Below are positions 55,720 to 64,000 of a DNA stretch of 64,000 bases, piece after piece (positions within the stretch are counted from its first letter, which is position 1; each line of letters begins with the position of its first letter). Under the pieces are notes generated by a model. The model had not been told where the DNA came from, did no database searches, and was given only the letters and a program-made list of their open reading frames with translations. Source of the stretch: Mycobacterium kyogaense. GTDB lineage: Bacteria; Actinomycetota; Actinomycetes; Mycobacteriales; Mycobacteriaceae. The stretch lies in NCBI RefSeq assembly GCF_003254575.1, contig NZ_QJUA01000001.1, positions 186,001 through 250,000 on the forward strand, read 5' to 3'. The translations under genes were made by a program, and so were the position numbers.

Positions 55720-55749
55720 CAGTCTCTGTTGTCACAGGTAGTCCCCAGG

Positions 55750-55763
55750 TAGAACGTGTTCTA
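55750..55763. promoter_or_regulatory. KstR operator, distal site upstream of mce4
   Basis: TAGAACGTGTTCTA, complete motif; 88 nt (start to start) before the second site. Confidence 0.88.
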
Positions 55764-55829
55764 GAATGACCTAGGTCACACTGGCCCTGAACAGCGCGAA
55801 CATAAGAATTTGGCGCGGATTAGCGGTCT

Positions 55830-55859
55830 TTGACACTGCGAACGTGTTCTAGTTAGTAT
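55830..55859 (+). promoter_or_regulatory. mce4 promoter with embedded KstR site
   Basis: TTGACA (55830-55835), 18-nt spacer, TAGTAT (55854-55859). The spacer holds GCGAACGTGTTCTA (55838-55851), a KstR half-perfect site: the core AACnnGTT and right arm are intact, the left T is G. Repressor binding would block RNA polymerase. Confidence 0.75.
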
Positions 55860-55980
55860 GATCCCGCTCACGGGAGCTAGCGCTGGGCGCGGGGGTAGGA
55901 ACCCGACGCAGGCAGCTTCTCAGTAAGAGTTCGCCAGGCGTACGTAGTCGACACCTTCGGACCGAGATCGGAGCACAGGT

Positions 55981-56745
55981 TTGATCGAACAGCTTGCGGC
56001 GCCCGCGCGGGCCGTGGGCGGGTTCGTCGAGATGTCCTTGGACACGTTCGCCAAGTCGTTCCGTCGCCCGTTCCAGTTCCGCGAATTCCTGGATCAGACG
56101 TGGATGATCGCGCGCGTCTCCCTGGTCCCCACCCTGCTGGTGGCGATCCCGTTCACCGTCCTGGTGGCGTTCACGCTGAACATCCTCCTGCGCGAGATCG
56201 GCGCGGCGGATCTGTCCGGTGCCGGTACGGCGTTCGGCACGATCACCCAGTTGGGGCCGGTCGTGACGGTGCTGGTGGTCGCCGGGGCCGGGGCGACGGC
56301 AATCTGTGCCGACCTGGGGGCCCGCACCATCCGCGAGGAGATCGACGCCATGCGGGTGTTGGGCATCGACCCCATCCAGCGGCTGGTCGTGCCCCGCGTA
56401 CTCGCGTCGACGTTCGTGGCGCTGCTGCTCAACGGACTGGTCTGCCTGATCGGCCTCGCCGGTGGCTACGTGTTCTCGGTGTTCCTGCAGGGCGTCAACC
56501 CGGGTGCGTTCATCAACGGGTTGACGGTGTTGACCGGTCTCGGGGAACTGGTGCTCGCCGAGATCAAGGCGCTGTTGTTCGGCGTGGTCGCCGGCCTGGT
56601 GGGCTGCTACCGCGGCCTCACCGTCAAAGGTGGCCCCAAGGGCGTCGGCAACGCGGTCAACGAGACCGTGGTCTATGCGTTCATCTGCCTGTTCGTGATC
56701 AACGTGATCATGACGGCCGTAGGAGTGAGAGTGCTGGCCCGCTGA
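55981..56745 (+). CDS. yrbE4A: YrbE4A permease (MlaE family)
   Basis: 254 residues, exact Rv3501c length; TTG start at 55981. Five or so hydrophobic helices, and the conserved EIDAM block (IREEIDAMRVLGIDP) that contacts the ATPase. With YrbE4B it forms the membrane channel of the Mce4 sterol importer; the MceG ATPase is elsewhere. Confidence 0.93.
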   Translation: MIEQLAAPARAVGGFVEMSLDTFAKSFRRPFQFREFLDQTWMIARVSLVPTLLVAIPFTVLVAFTLNILLREIGAADLSGAGTAFGTITQLGPVVTVLVVAGAGATAICADLGARTIREEIDAMRVLGIDPIQRLVVPRVLASTFVALLLNGLVCLIGLAGGYVFSVFLQGVNPGAFINGLTVLTGLGELVLAEIKALLFGVVAGLVGCYRGLTVKGGPKGVGNAVNETVVYAFICLFVINVIMTAVGVRVLAR

Positions 56746-56773
56746 TGAGCGCTCGCGCGAAGAACAGACGATC

Positions 56774-57616
56774 ATGAGCTATGACCTCACTGTCCGGTTC
56801 CGCCGTGCGTTCCGCGGCGTGCCGCGCGCCGTGGACACCGTGGGCGAACAGGCGCTGTTCTACGGCGAATCGGTCAAGTACATCCCGAACGCGATCACGC
56901 GGTATCGCAAGGAGACCATTCGGCTCATCGCCGAGATGACCATGGGCACAGGCGCGCTCGTGATGATCGGCGGCACCGTCGGCGTGGCGGCGTTCATGAC
57001 GCTGGCCTCGGGCGGCGTGATCGCCGTGCAGGGTTACTCGTCGCTGGGCAACATCGGTATCGAGGCGCTCACCGGGTTCCTGTCGGCGTTCCTGAACGTG
57101 CGCATCGTCGCCCCGGTGATCGCAGGAATCGCACTCGCCGCGACCATCGGCGCGGGTGCCACGGCGCAGCTCGGCGCGATGCGCGTGGCCGAGGAGATCG
57201 ACGCCGTGGAGTCGATGGCCGTGCATGCGGTGTCCTATCTGGTGTCGACGCGGTTGATCGCCGGGCTGATCGCCATCGTTCCGCTCTATGCGCTGTCGGT
57301 GCTCGCGGCGTTCTTCGCCGCCCGCTTCACCACCGTCTACATCAACGGCCAGTCTGCGGGTCTGTACGACCATTACTTCAACACGTTCCTGGTGCCCAGC
57401 GATCTGCTGTGGTCCTTCCTGCAGGCCATCGTGATGTCGATCGCGGTGATGCTGGTGCACACCTACTACGGGTTCAACGCCTCCGGCGGTCCGGTCGGCG
57501 TGGGCATCGCGGTGGGCCAAGCTGTGCGTACCTCGCTGATCGTCGTCGTGACGATCGTGCTGTTCATCTCCCTGGCGGTCTACGGCGCCTCGGGCAACTT
57601 CAACCTCTCCGGATAG
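56774..57616 (+). CDS. yrbE4B: YrbE4B permease (MlaE family)
   Basis: 280 residues; ATG at 56774. Shares the AEEIDAVESM block and MlaE helices with YrbE4A. Partner permease of the Mce4 transporter. It begins 28 nt after yrbE4A and ends 12 nt before mce4A. Confidence 0.93.
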   Translation: MSYDLTVRFRRAFRGVPRAVDTVGEQALFYGESVKYIPNAITRYRKETIRLIAEMTMGTGALVMIGGTVGVAAFMTLASGGVIAVQGYSSLGNIGIEALTGFLSAFLNVRIVAPVIAGIALAATIGAGATAQLGAMRVAEEIDAVESMAVHAVSYLVSTRLIAGLIAIVPLYALSVLAAFFAARFTTVYINGQSAGLYDHYFNTFLVPSDLLWSFLQAIVMSIAVMLVHTYYGFNASGGPVGVGIAVGQAVRTSLIVVVTIVLFISLAVYGASGNFNLSG

Positions 57617-57628
57617 GACAGACCAGCC

Positions 57629-58831
57629 ATGGCCAACGGTGACGCCAAGCGCAGCCACGTGAGAATCGCTGCGGCGATTCTCGCTGTGGTGGTGCTCGCC
57701 GCCGTGGTCTTCACGTACCTGTCCTACACGGCGGCCTTCACCTCCACCGACAAGGTGACGGTGCTCTCGCCCCGCGCCGGTCTGGTGATGGAGACCAAGG
57801 CGAAGGTGAAGTACCGCGGTATCCAGGTCGGCGAGGTCGAATCGATCGACTACGCCGGGCAGGACGCCAAGTTGACGTTGGCGATCCGCAGCGACGACAT
57901 GCGCTACATCCCGAGCAATGCGCAGGTCCGCATCGCCGGGAACACGATCTTCGGCGCCAAGTCGGTGGAGTTCCTGACCCCGCAGGATCCGGATACGACG
58001 TCGCTACGGCCGGGCACCCAGGTGCAGGCCAAAGATGTGCAGCTCGAGGTCAACACGCTGTTCCAGACTTTGACCGACGTGCTGGGCAAGATCGATCCGG
58101 TCAACCTGAACGCGACGCTCTCGGCGCTGGCCGAGGGGCTGCGTGGGCACGGCGACGATCTCGGTGCCGGCCTCTCGGGCCTCAATTACTATCTGCAGCA
58201 GCTCAATCCGAAGCTCCCCACCCTGCAGGACGACTTCCGCAAGGCGGGGATCGTCACCAACATCTATGGTGACGCCGCACCGGATCTGGCCAAGATCTTC
58301 GACAACGCGCCGACGGTCAGCAAGACGGTCGTCGACGAGCAGGACAATCTGAACACCACACTGCTGGCCGCCACCGGTCTGGGCAACAACGCCGCCGACA
58401 CCCTGGAGCCGGGGGCGGACAACCTCATCGCAGCCATCCAACGGCTGCGGGCGCCGCTGAAGGTCGTCGGCGACTATTCGCCGGAATTCGGCTGCCTGCT
58501 CAAGGGCATCTCGATCGGCATCGACCGGTTCGCGCCGATCATCGGCGGTATCCGGCCCGGCCTGTTCGTGGCCTCGAACTTCATCCCCGGCTCGCCGGCC
58601 TACACGTATCCCGAGAGTCTGCCCATCGTCAACGCCTCAGGCGGTCCGAACTGCCGCGGCTTGCCGGATGCACCGAGCAAGCAGTTCGGTGGATCGTGGT
58701 ACCACAGCCCGTTCCTCGTGACCGACAACGCCTACGTGCCCTACCAGCCGAACACCGAATTGCAGTTCGATGCACCATCGACCCTGCAGTTCCTGTTCAA
58801 CGGGGCCTTCGCCGAACGGGATGATTTCTAG
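57629..58831 (+). CDS. mce4A: Mce4A sterol-import protein
   Basis: 400 residues: N-terminal membrane anchor (IAAAILAVVVLAAVVFTYL), MCE domain (DKVTVLSPRAGLVMETKAKVKYRGIQVGEV) and long helical part. Subunit of the envelope-spanning Mce4 complex. Its stop overlaps the mce4B GTG by one base. Confidence 0.95.
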   Translation: MANGDAKRSHVRIAAAILAVVVLAAVVFTYLSYTAAFTSTDKVTVLSPRAGLVMETKAKVKYRGIQVGEVESIDYAGQDAKLTLAIRSDDMRYIPSNAQVRIAGNTIFGAKSVEFLTPQDPDTTSLRPGTQVQAKDVQLEVNTLFQTLTDVLGKIDPVNLNATLSALAEGLRGHGDDLGAGLSGLNYYLQQLNPKLPTLQDDFRKAGIVTNIYGDAAPDLAKIFDNAPTVSKTVVDEQDNLNTTLLAATGLGNNAADTLEPGADNLIAAIQRLRAPLKVVGDYSPEFGCLLKGISIGIDRFAPIIGGIRPGLFVASNFIPGSPAYTYPESLPIVNASGGPNCRGLPDAPSKQFGGSWYHSPFLVTDNAYVPYQPNTELQFDAPSTLQFLFNGAFAERDDF

Positions 58832-59874
58832 TGGCGCGCAGACTCGGTGCGCAGGACCGCACCATGATCAACGTCGGGGTGTTCACCGTCGTCATGCTGC
58901 TCGTCGCCGCCATGCTGGTCGTGGTGTTCGGCGAGTTCCGCTTCGGGTCGGACAAGAACTACCACGCCACCTTCGCCGACGCGTCGCGGCTCAAGGCCGG
59001 TCAGGACGTGCGCATCGCCGGCGTTCCCGTCGGCGCGGTCAAGGACGTGACGCTCAACGACGACAACACCGTCGACGTCGCTTTCACCCTTAACGAGCGC
59101 TACCAGCTCTACACCTCCAGCAAGGCGATGGTCCGCTACGAGAACCTGGTGGGCGATCGGTACCTCGAGATCGCCTCGGGTCCCGGAGATCTGGTCAAGC
59201 TCCCGCTGGGGGGCACGATCACCAACACCGCGCCCGCCCTCGACCTGGATGCCCTGCTGGGCGGTCTGAAGCCAGTCTTCAAGGGCCTGGACGGACGGAA
59301 GATCAACGAGGTCAGCAACGCGATCATCGAGTTGCTGCAGGGCCAGGGCGGTGCGCTGTCGCAGATGCTGTCGTCGACCAGCGCCTTCACCCAGGACTTG
59401 GCTGCGCGTGACCAGCTGATCGGCGACCTGATCACCCACCTGAACACGGTGCTCGGCACGGTCGACGAGAAGGGTGCCGAGTTCGACGCAACGGTGGACA
59501 AGCTGCAGAAGGTGATCACCGGTCTGGCGCAGGGGCGTGACCCGATCGCCGGCGCCATCGGCCCGCTCGCCTCGGCGACGAACGATTTGACCGAGACCCT
59601 GGAGAAGAGCCGCCGACCGCTGCAGGGTGTGCTGGAGAACGTCCGGCCGCTGGCGCAGCGCATGGACGAGCGCAAGGGTGACATCAACAAGGTGATCGAG
59701 CCGCTCGCGGAGAACTACCTGCGGCTCAACGCACTCGGCGCGTACGGCTCGTTCTTCAACATCTACTACTGCTCGATCCGTATGAAGATCAACGGCCCGG
59801 CCGGTAGTGACATCCTCATTCCGTTCGGCGGCCCGGCGGACCCGTCGAAGGGGAGGTGTTCTGAGAATGGCTAG
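58831..59874 (+). CDS. mce4B: Mce4B sterol-import protein
   Basis: 347 residues, GTG at 58831. Membrane anchor MINVGVFTVVMLLVAAMLVVV, MCE domain KNYHATFADASRLKAGQDVRIAGVPVG, then long helical region. Overlaps the next ATG by 8 nt. Confidence 0.95.
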   Translation: MARRLGAQDRTMINVGVFTVVMLLVAAMLVVVFGEFRFGSDKNYHATFADASRLKAGQDVRIAGVPVGAVKDVTLNDDNTVDVAFTLNERYQLYTSSKAMVRYENLVGDRYLEIASGPGDLVKLPLGGTITNTAPALDLDALLGGLKPVFKGLDGRKINEVSNAIIELLQGQGGALSQMLSSTSAFTQDLAARDQLIGDLITHLNTVLGTVDEKGAEFDATVDKLQKVITGLAQGRDPIAGAIGPLASATNDLTETLEKSRRPLQGVLENVRPLAQRMDERKGDINKVIEPLAENYLRLNALGAYGSFFNIYYCSIRMKINGPAGSDILIPFGGPADPSKGRCSENG

Positions 59875-62218
59875 GCCCGACGGTGGAAATCCGTTACGCA
59901 CCGGCATCTTCGGCATCGTGTTGGTCACCTGCCTGGTGCTGGTGTCGTTCGGCTACAGCAACCTGCCGTTCATGCCGCAGGGCAAGGTGTACGAGGCGTT
60001 CTTCACCGACGCCGGCGGCATCTCGCCGGGCAATGACGTCAACGTCTCGGGCATCAACGTCGGCAAGGTCAAGAACGTGGCGCTGGCGGGGGACGCCGCG
60101 AAGGTGACGTTCACCGTCGACCGCAAGATCATGGTGGGCGACCAGACGCTGGTGGCGATCAAGACAGACACCGTGCTGGGCGAGAAGTCGTTGGCCGTGA
60201 CCCCCAAGGGCGGCGGGTCGGTGACCTCGATTCCGGTGGGGCGCACCACGACTCCGTACACGCTCAACACCGCGCTGCAGGATCTCGGGCAGAACGCCAG
60301 TGAATTGGACAAGCCGCGATTCGAGCAGGCGCTGCAGACGCTGACCGACTCGTTGCGCGATGCCAAGCCCCAGTTGCGCGGCGCGCTCGACGGAGTCACT
60401 AACCTCTCGCGCAGCCTGAACAAGCGCGACGAGGCGCTCGAGCAGTTGCTCACCCACGCCAAGCGCGTCACCGACACGCTGGCCCAGCGGTCCGGCCAGG
60501 TCAACCAGCTCATCGTCGACGGGAACATGCTGTTCGCCGCCCTCGACGAACGCCGTCAGGCGCTGAGCACTCTGATCGGCGGGATCGACGATGTCTCACA
60601 ACAGCTCTCGGGCTTCGTTGCGGACAACAAGCGCGAGTTCGGCCCGGTGCTGGAGAAGCTGAACCTGGTGATGGACAACCTGTTGGAACGACGCGAGCAC
60701 ATCGGCGAGGCGCTCAAGCGGTTGCCGCCGTACGCCACCGCGCTCGGCGAGGTGGTCGGGTCCGGTCCCGGGTTCCAGATCAACCTCTACGGTCTGCCAC
60801 CCGCCACGTTGTCCGAAGTCCTGCTCGACACCTACTTCCAGCCGGGCAAACTTCCCGACAGCCTCGCCGACTACCTGCGCGGATTCATCTCCGAGCGCCT
60901 CATCATCAGGCCGAAATCGCCCTCGCGCGGTGGCAACAAGGTGGTCGCCTACTTCCCCTCGGCGGTCGGCCTGTACTCCGGCGACGAGGTGCGGGTGATC
61001 GGCGTCCCGGTCGGGCGCATCGACTCGATTGAACCCCGTGCCAAGGACGTCAAGATCACGATGTCGATCGACGACGGCGTGAAGATCCCCGCGAACGCTC
61101 AGGCGCTGATCATCTCGCCGAACCTCGTCGCCGCGCGGTTCGTGCAGCTGACACCCGCCTACACCGGTGGCCCGGTCATGGCCGACGACGCCGAGATCGG
61201 GCTGGACCGAACCGCGGTACCCGTGGAGTGGGACGAGGTCAAAGAACAACTGACGCAACTCAGTTCGCAACTCGGACCTCAGCAGAACGCGGTGCAGGGT
61301 CCGCTCCAGGCATTCGTCGATCAGGCCGCCGACACCCTCGATGGCAACGGGGACTCGTTCCGCTCGGCGATCCGCGAGCTGTCCCAGACCGCGGGGCGTC
61401 TCGGCGATTCCAGGACCGATCTGTTCGGCACGGTGCGCAATCTGCAGGTGCTCGTCAACGCGCTGTCCAACAGCAATCAGCAGATCGTCCAGTTCACCGA
61501 CCACGTGGCGTCGGTGTCACAGGTGCTGGCCGACAGCTCCGCCGACCTCGACAACACACTGGGCACCCTGAACCAAGCGCTCTCAGATGTCAAAGGCCTT
61601 CTCAGCGACAACAACAAGGCGCTCATCGACCAGGTGGGCAAGCTGACGGACTTCACCAATCTGTTGACCGAACACAGCGACGACATCGAGCAGATCCTGC
61701 ACATCACGCCGAACGGCCTGGCGAACTTCTACAACATCTACAATCCGGCCCAGGGCACCGTCGGTGGTCTGCTGACGCTCCCGAACTTCGCGAACCCGGT
61801 GCAGTTCATCTGCGGCGGTACGTTCGACATCGGCGCGAATCCGGACAACTTCAAGCGCGCGGAGATCTGCCGCCAGCGGATGGGGCCCGTCTTCAAGCGC
61901 ATCGCGATGAACTTCCCACCGCTGCTGTTCCACCCGATCAACAGCATCACGGCCTACAAGGGCCAGATCATGTACGACACCCCGGCGACGGAAGCCAAGG
62001 CCCAGACGCCCGTGCCGTACCTGCAGTGGCAGAACGCCCCCGGCACCACGCCGCCGCAGATCGCCCCGGGCACGGCGGATCTCGCGTCGATGTTCTTGCC
62101 GACGGCGCCGACGCAGGGCGCGGGTCCCGCGCCAGGTCCCGCCCCGGGTCCCGTGCCCGCTCAGGGTTCCGGACCGGCACCCGGTCCCGCTCCGGCAGCG
62201 GCGGGGGGAGGCTCATGA
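59867..62218 (+). CDS. mce4C-mce4D: Fused Mce4C-Mce4D protein
   Basis: 783 residues in one frame; ATG at 59867 with GGGGAGG at 8 nt. Residues 1-350 are a full Mce4C: anchor (GIFGIVLVTCLVLVSFGY), MCE domain (YEAFFTDAGGISPGNDVNVSGINVGKV), helical part to RPKSP. From about residue 353 a second MCE domain follows at once (NKVVAYFPSAVGLYSGDEVR, GVPVGRI), which is Mce4D, to a Pro/Gly tail (PAPGP repeats). In M. tuberculosis Mce4C (357 aa) and Mce4D (451 aa) are separate; the Mce4D N-terminal anchor of about 30 residues and the stop/start junction are absent here. Both halves are otherwise intact, so function is likely kept. Confidence 0.9.
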   Translation: MARPDGGNPLRTGIFGIVLVTCLVLVSFGYSNLPFMPQGKVYEAFFTDAGGISPGNDVNVSGINVGKVKNVALAGDAAKVTFTVDRKIMVGDQTLVAIKTDTVLGEKSLAVTPKGGGSVTSIPVGRTTTPYTLNTALQDLGQNASELDKPRFEQALQTLTDSLRDAKPQLRGALDGVTNLSRSLNKRDEALEQLLTHAKRVTDTLAQRSGQVNQLIVDGNMLFAALDERRQALSTLIGGIDDVSQQLSGFVADNKREFGPVLEKLNLVMDNLLERREHIGEALKRLPPYATALGEVVGSGPGFQINLYGLPPATLSEVLLDTYFQPGKLPDSLADYLRGFISERLIIRPKSPSRGGNKVVAYFPSAVGLYSGDEVRVIGVPVGRIDSIEPRAKDVKITMSIDDGVKIPANAQALIISPNLVAARFVQLTPAYTGGPVMADDAEIGLDRTAVPVEWDEVKEQLTQLSSQLGPQQNAVQGPLQAFVDQAADTLDGNGDSFRSAIRELSQTAGRLGDSRTDLFGTVRNLQVLVNALSNSNQQIVQFTDHVASVSQVLADSSADLDNTLGTLNQALSDVKGLLSDNNKALIDQVGKLTDFTNLLTEHSDDIEQILHITPNGLANFYNIYNPAQGTVGGLLTLPNFANPVQFICGGTFDIGANPDNFKRAEICRQRMGPVFKRIAMNFPPLLFHPINSITAYKGQIMYDTPATEAKAQTPVPYLQWQNAPGTTPPQIAPGTADLASMFLPTAPTQGAGPAPGPAPGPVPAQGSGPAPGPAPAAAGGGS

Positions 62219-63384
62219 TTCGCAAGGCCATCCGTCCCGCCCTCGCGCTCGGAACCCTGACGGTCCTGGTGTCCGGATGTGAGTTCGGCGGGCTGAACTC
62301 GTTGGACATGCCGGGCACCGCGGGGCACGGCGCCGGTTCCTACACGATCACCGTCGAGCTGCCGGATGTGGCGACGCTGCCGCAGAACTCGCCGGTGATG
62401 GTCAACGACGTGACCGTGGGCAGTGTGTCCGGCATCGACGCCGTGCAACGTCCCGACGGGACGTTCTTCGCGGCGGTGAAGCTCTCGCTCGACAAGGACG
62501 TCAATCTGCCGGCCAACGCGACCGCGAAAGTCGCACAGACCTCACTGCTGGGTTCCCAGCACGTCGAACTGGCCGAGCCTCCCGAGAAGCCCGTCGGCCG
62601 GTTGGCCGAAGGTTCCAACATCCCGCTGGACCGTACGGGTCGCTACCCGACCACCGAGGAAGTGCTGTCCTCGCTTGGCGTCGTCGTCAACAAGGGCAAT
62701 CTCGGTGCGTTGCAGGACATCACCGAGGAGTTCTACAACGCCGTCGTCGGCCGCGAAGGCACGTTCACCGACCTCATGCCCCGGCTGGCCGAGCTGACGT
62801 CCTCGCTGGATCGGCAAACCGACGACATCATCTCCGCCGCCGAAGGTCTCGACCGCTTCGCCGGAATCCTCGCGCGCAGCAAGGACAGCCTGGGCCGCAC
62901 TCTGGACACGCTGCCCGCGGCCCTGGACGTGCTGGACCGCAACCGCGCCAACATCGTCGACACCTTCACCGCGCTGCGCAGGCTCGCGGTGGTGGGCTCG
63001 AAGATTCTCGCCGAGACGAAGGTGGATCTGGCCGCCGACCTCAAGGACCTGTTCCCGGCTGTCAAGGCGCTCAACGACAACGCCGACGACTTCATCAAGA
63101 GCCTCGAGTTGTTGCCCACGTTCCCCTTCCACTACCAGTACCTGCGCAAGGCCGTGCGCGGCGACTACCTCAACGTGTTCGTCACGTTCGACCTGACCTT
63201 GCGCCGCCTCGGGGAGACGGTGTTCACCACGTCATTGGGGCTCGACCCGAACATGAAGCGCCTCAACGAGGTCGTCAACACGCCGGACTTCCTGACCGGC
63301 GAGATGGCGAACCTGTCCGGTCAGGCGGCTGATCCCTTCAAGATCGCGCCGGGCACGGCGACCCAGCACGGGGGGACACCGTAG
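62215..63384 (+). CDS. mce4E: Mce4E lipoprotein (LprN)
   Basis: 389 residues from the ATG at 62215 (GGGGGGAGG upstream), overlapping the fusion stop. Lipobox LVSGC at residues 18-22, MCE domain SYTITVELPDVATLPQNSPV and the long helical region. Matches Rv3495c. The longer frame from 61228 is out of phase over the fusion gene. Confidence 0.94.
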   Translation: MIRKAIRPALALGTLTVLVSGCEFGGLNSLDMPGTAGHGAGSYTITVELPDVATLPQNSPVMVNDVTVGSVSGIDAVQRPDGTFFAAVKLSLDKDVNLPANATAKVAQTSLLGSQHVELAEPPEKPVGRLAEGSNIPLDRTGRYPTTEEVLSSLGVVVNKGNLGALQDITEEFYNAVVGREGTFTDLMPRLAELTSSLDRQTDDIISAAEGLDRFAGILARSKDSLGRTLDTLPAALDVLDRNRANIVDTFTALRRLAVVGSKILAETKVDLAADLKDLFPAVKALNDNADDFIKSLELLPTFPFHYQYLRKAVRGDYLNVFVTFDLTLRRLGETVFTTSLGLDPNMKRLNEVVNTPDFLTGEMANLSGQAADPFKIAPGTATQHGGTP

Positions 63385-64000
63385 ATGTTGGACCGGCTCT
63401 CCAAGATCCAGCTGTCGATCTTCGCGGTCGTCACCGTGCTGACCGTCGGCGCGATCTCGATCTTCTACTTGCGGGTGCCCGAGGCGATCGGGTTGACCTC
63501 CTATCAGGTGACCGCCAATTTCACCGCGGCCGGTGGCCTCTATCAGAATGCCAACGTCACCTATCGGGGCGTCACCGTCGGCCAGGTCGAATCAGTCGGC
63601 TTGTCCGACAACGGGGTCGTCGCGCACATGCGGCTCGACAGCGGAACGCCGGTACCGGCGAACGTGACCGCGACGGTCAAGAGCGTCTCGGCCGTCGGTG
63701 AGCAGTATGTCGACCTGGTGCCGCCCGAGGATCCCGCCGGGGACGAGCTGCGCAACGGTGCGGACATCCCGGTGAGCCGGACGGCCATCGGGCAGGACAT
63801 CGCGGGCCTGCTGCAGCAGGCGGATTCGTTGGTCAACAGCCTCGGAAACAGCCGGATCAAAGATCTGCTGCGCGAGACGTTCAAGGCGTTCAACGGTTCC
63901 GGGCCCGAACTCGCCCGACTTATCCAGTCCGCCCGGTTGCTCGTCGACGAGGCCAATGCCAACTACGGGCAGACCACTCAGCTGATCGATCAGGCCGGCC
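63385..64000 (+). CDS. mce4F: Mce4F sterol-import protein, N-terminal part (cut by window end)
   Basis: ATG at 63385 directly after the mce4E stop; about 205 residues lie in the window. Anchor (LSIFAVVTVLTVGAISIFYL), MCE domain (YQVTANFTAAGGLYQNANVTYRG, GVTVGQV) and the start of the helical region. Last subunit of the Mce4 set; the full protein is normally about 560 residues. Confidence 0.93.
   Translation, partial: MLDRLSKIQLSIFAVVTVLTVGAISIFYLRVPEAIGLTSYQVTANFTAAGGLYQNANVTYRGVTVGQVESVGLSDNGVVAHMRLDSGTPVPANVTATVKSVSAVGEQYVDLVPPEDPAGDELRNGADIPVSRTAIGQDIAGLLQQADSLVNSLGNSRIKDLLRETFKAFNGSGPELARLIQSARLLVDEANANYGQTTQLIDQAG

Noticed and set aside
61228..62214. N-terminal extension of Mce4E
   Set aside because: Out-of-phase reading of the Mce4D half; the lipoprotein signal begins at 62215.
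59867..62218. Frameshift artefact joining mce4C and mce4D
   Set aside because: Both halves are in one phase with normal residues up to the junction; a single indel would not also remove the whole Mce4D anchor. A larger assembly deletion cannot be excluded and is kept as the refuting test.

Overview
The window is high-GC actinobacterial DNA from a Mycobacterium, most likely a fast-growing Mycolicibacterium. The basis is a nearly complete mce4/steroid-catabolism locus in the gene order known from M. tuberculosis Rv3494c-Rv3538 (running in the reverse direction), an MPT63-family secreted antigen, a PGRS-like glycine-rich protein, a haemophore-like protein, F420-type luciferase-like oxidoreductases and many GTG or leaderless-looking starts. 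Names tied to Rv numbers rest on my recognition of the families and their order; no search was run.

1-12 kb: an exopolysaccharide locus of looser, somewhat lower-GC appearance. It holds the end of a Wzz/CpsD-like chain-length protein, two left-handed beta-helix acyltransferases, GDP-L-fucose synthase, a lipoprotein glycosidase resembling PslG (GH39 type), a Wzy-like polymerase, two GT2 glycosyltransferases, a NodB polysaccharide deacetylase, a Wzx-like flippase, a CelD/FemAB-like GNAT protein and a putative secreted jelly-roll lipoprotein. Most plus-strand genes are coupled by 4-nt stop/start overlaps. 12-17.8 kb: cell-envelope and secreted proteins of mostly unknown function.

17.8-64 kb: steroid catabolism. 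Left to right: chsH3 and kstD (minus), hsaE-hsaG-hsaF (plus), a haemophore-like gene, a RecQ helicase fused to a phosphoribosyltransferase-like tail, an IclR regulator divergent from Rv3531c-Rv3530c-Rv3529c homologues, kshA with an Rv3527-like gene, an MFS exporter with a TetR regulator, a minus-strand ltp4-ltp3-LLM operon led by a double-DUF35 protein, an Rv3520c-like LLM enzyme, Rv3519-cyp142, echA19/fadD19, an NMO-like enzyme, ilvX, a six-gene minus operon (fadE26-fadE27-fadD17-fadD-kstD paralogue-kshA paralogue), fdxD-hsd4A, and the mce4 sterol importer (yrbE4A, yrbE4B, mce4A, mce4B, a fused mce4C-mce4D, mce4E, partial mce4F).

The genes form a pathway: Mce4/YrbE4 imports the sterol; CYP142, FadD19, FadE26/27, EchA19, ChsH3, Hsd4A and the Ltp/DUF35 proteins act on the side chain; KstD and KshA open ring B; HsaE/F/G finish the small ring-A product. 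Nine matches to the KstR operator (TnnAACnnGTTnnA), one of them missing one outer base, sit at the expected promoters and tie the locus into one regulon. The main surprises are the in-frame Mce4C-Mce4D fusion lacking the second membrane anchor, a second KshA/KstD pair built into the fadE26 operon, an IclR regulator and a TetR/MFS pair inside the regulon, and a synteny break beside chsH3 where M. tuberculosis has the igr genes.
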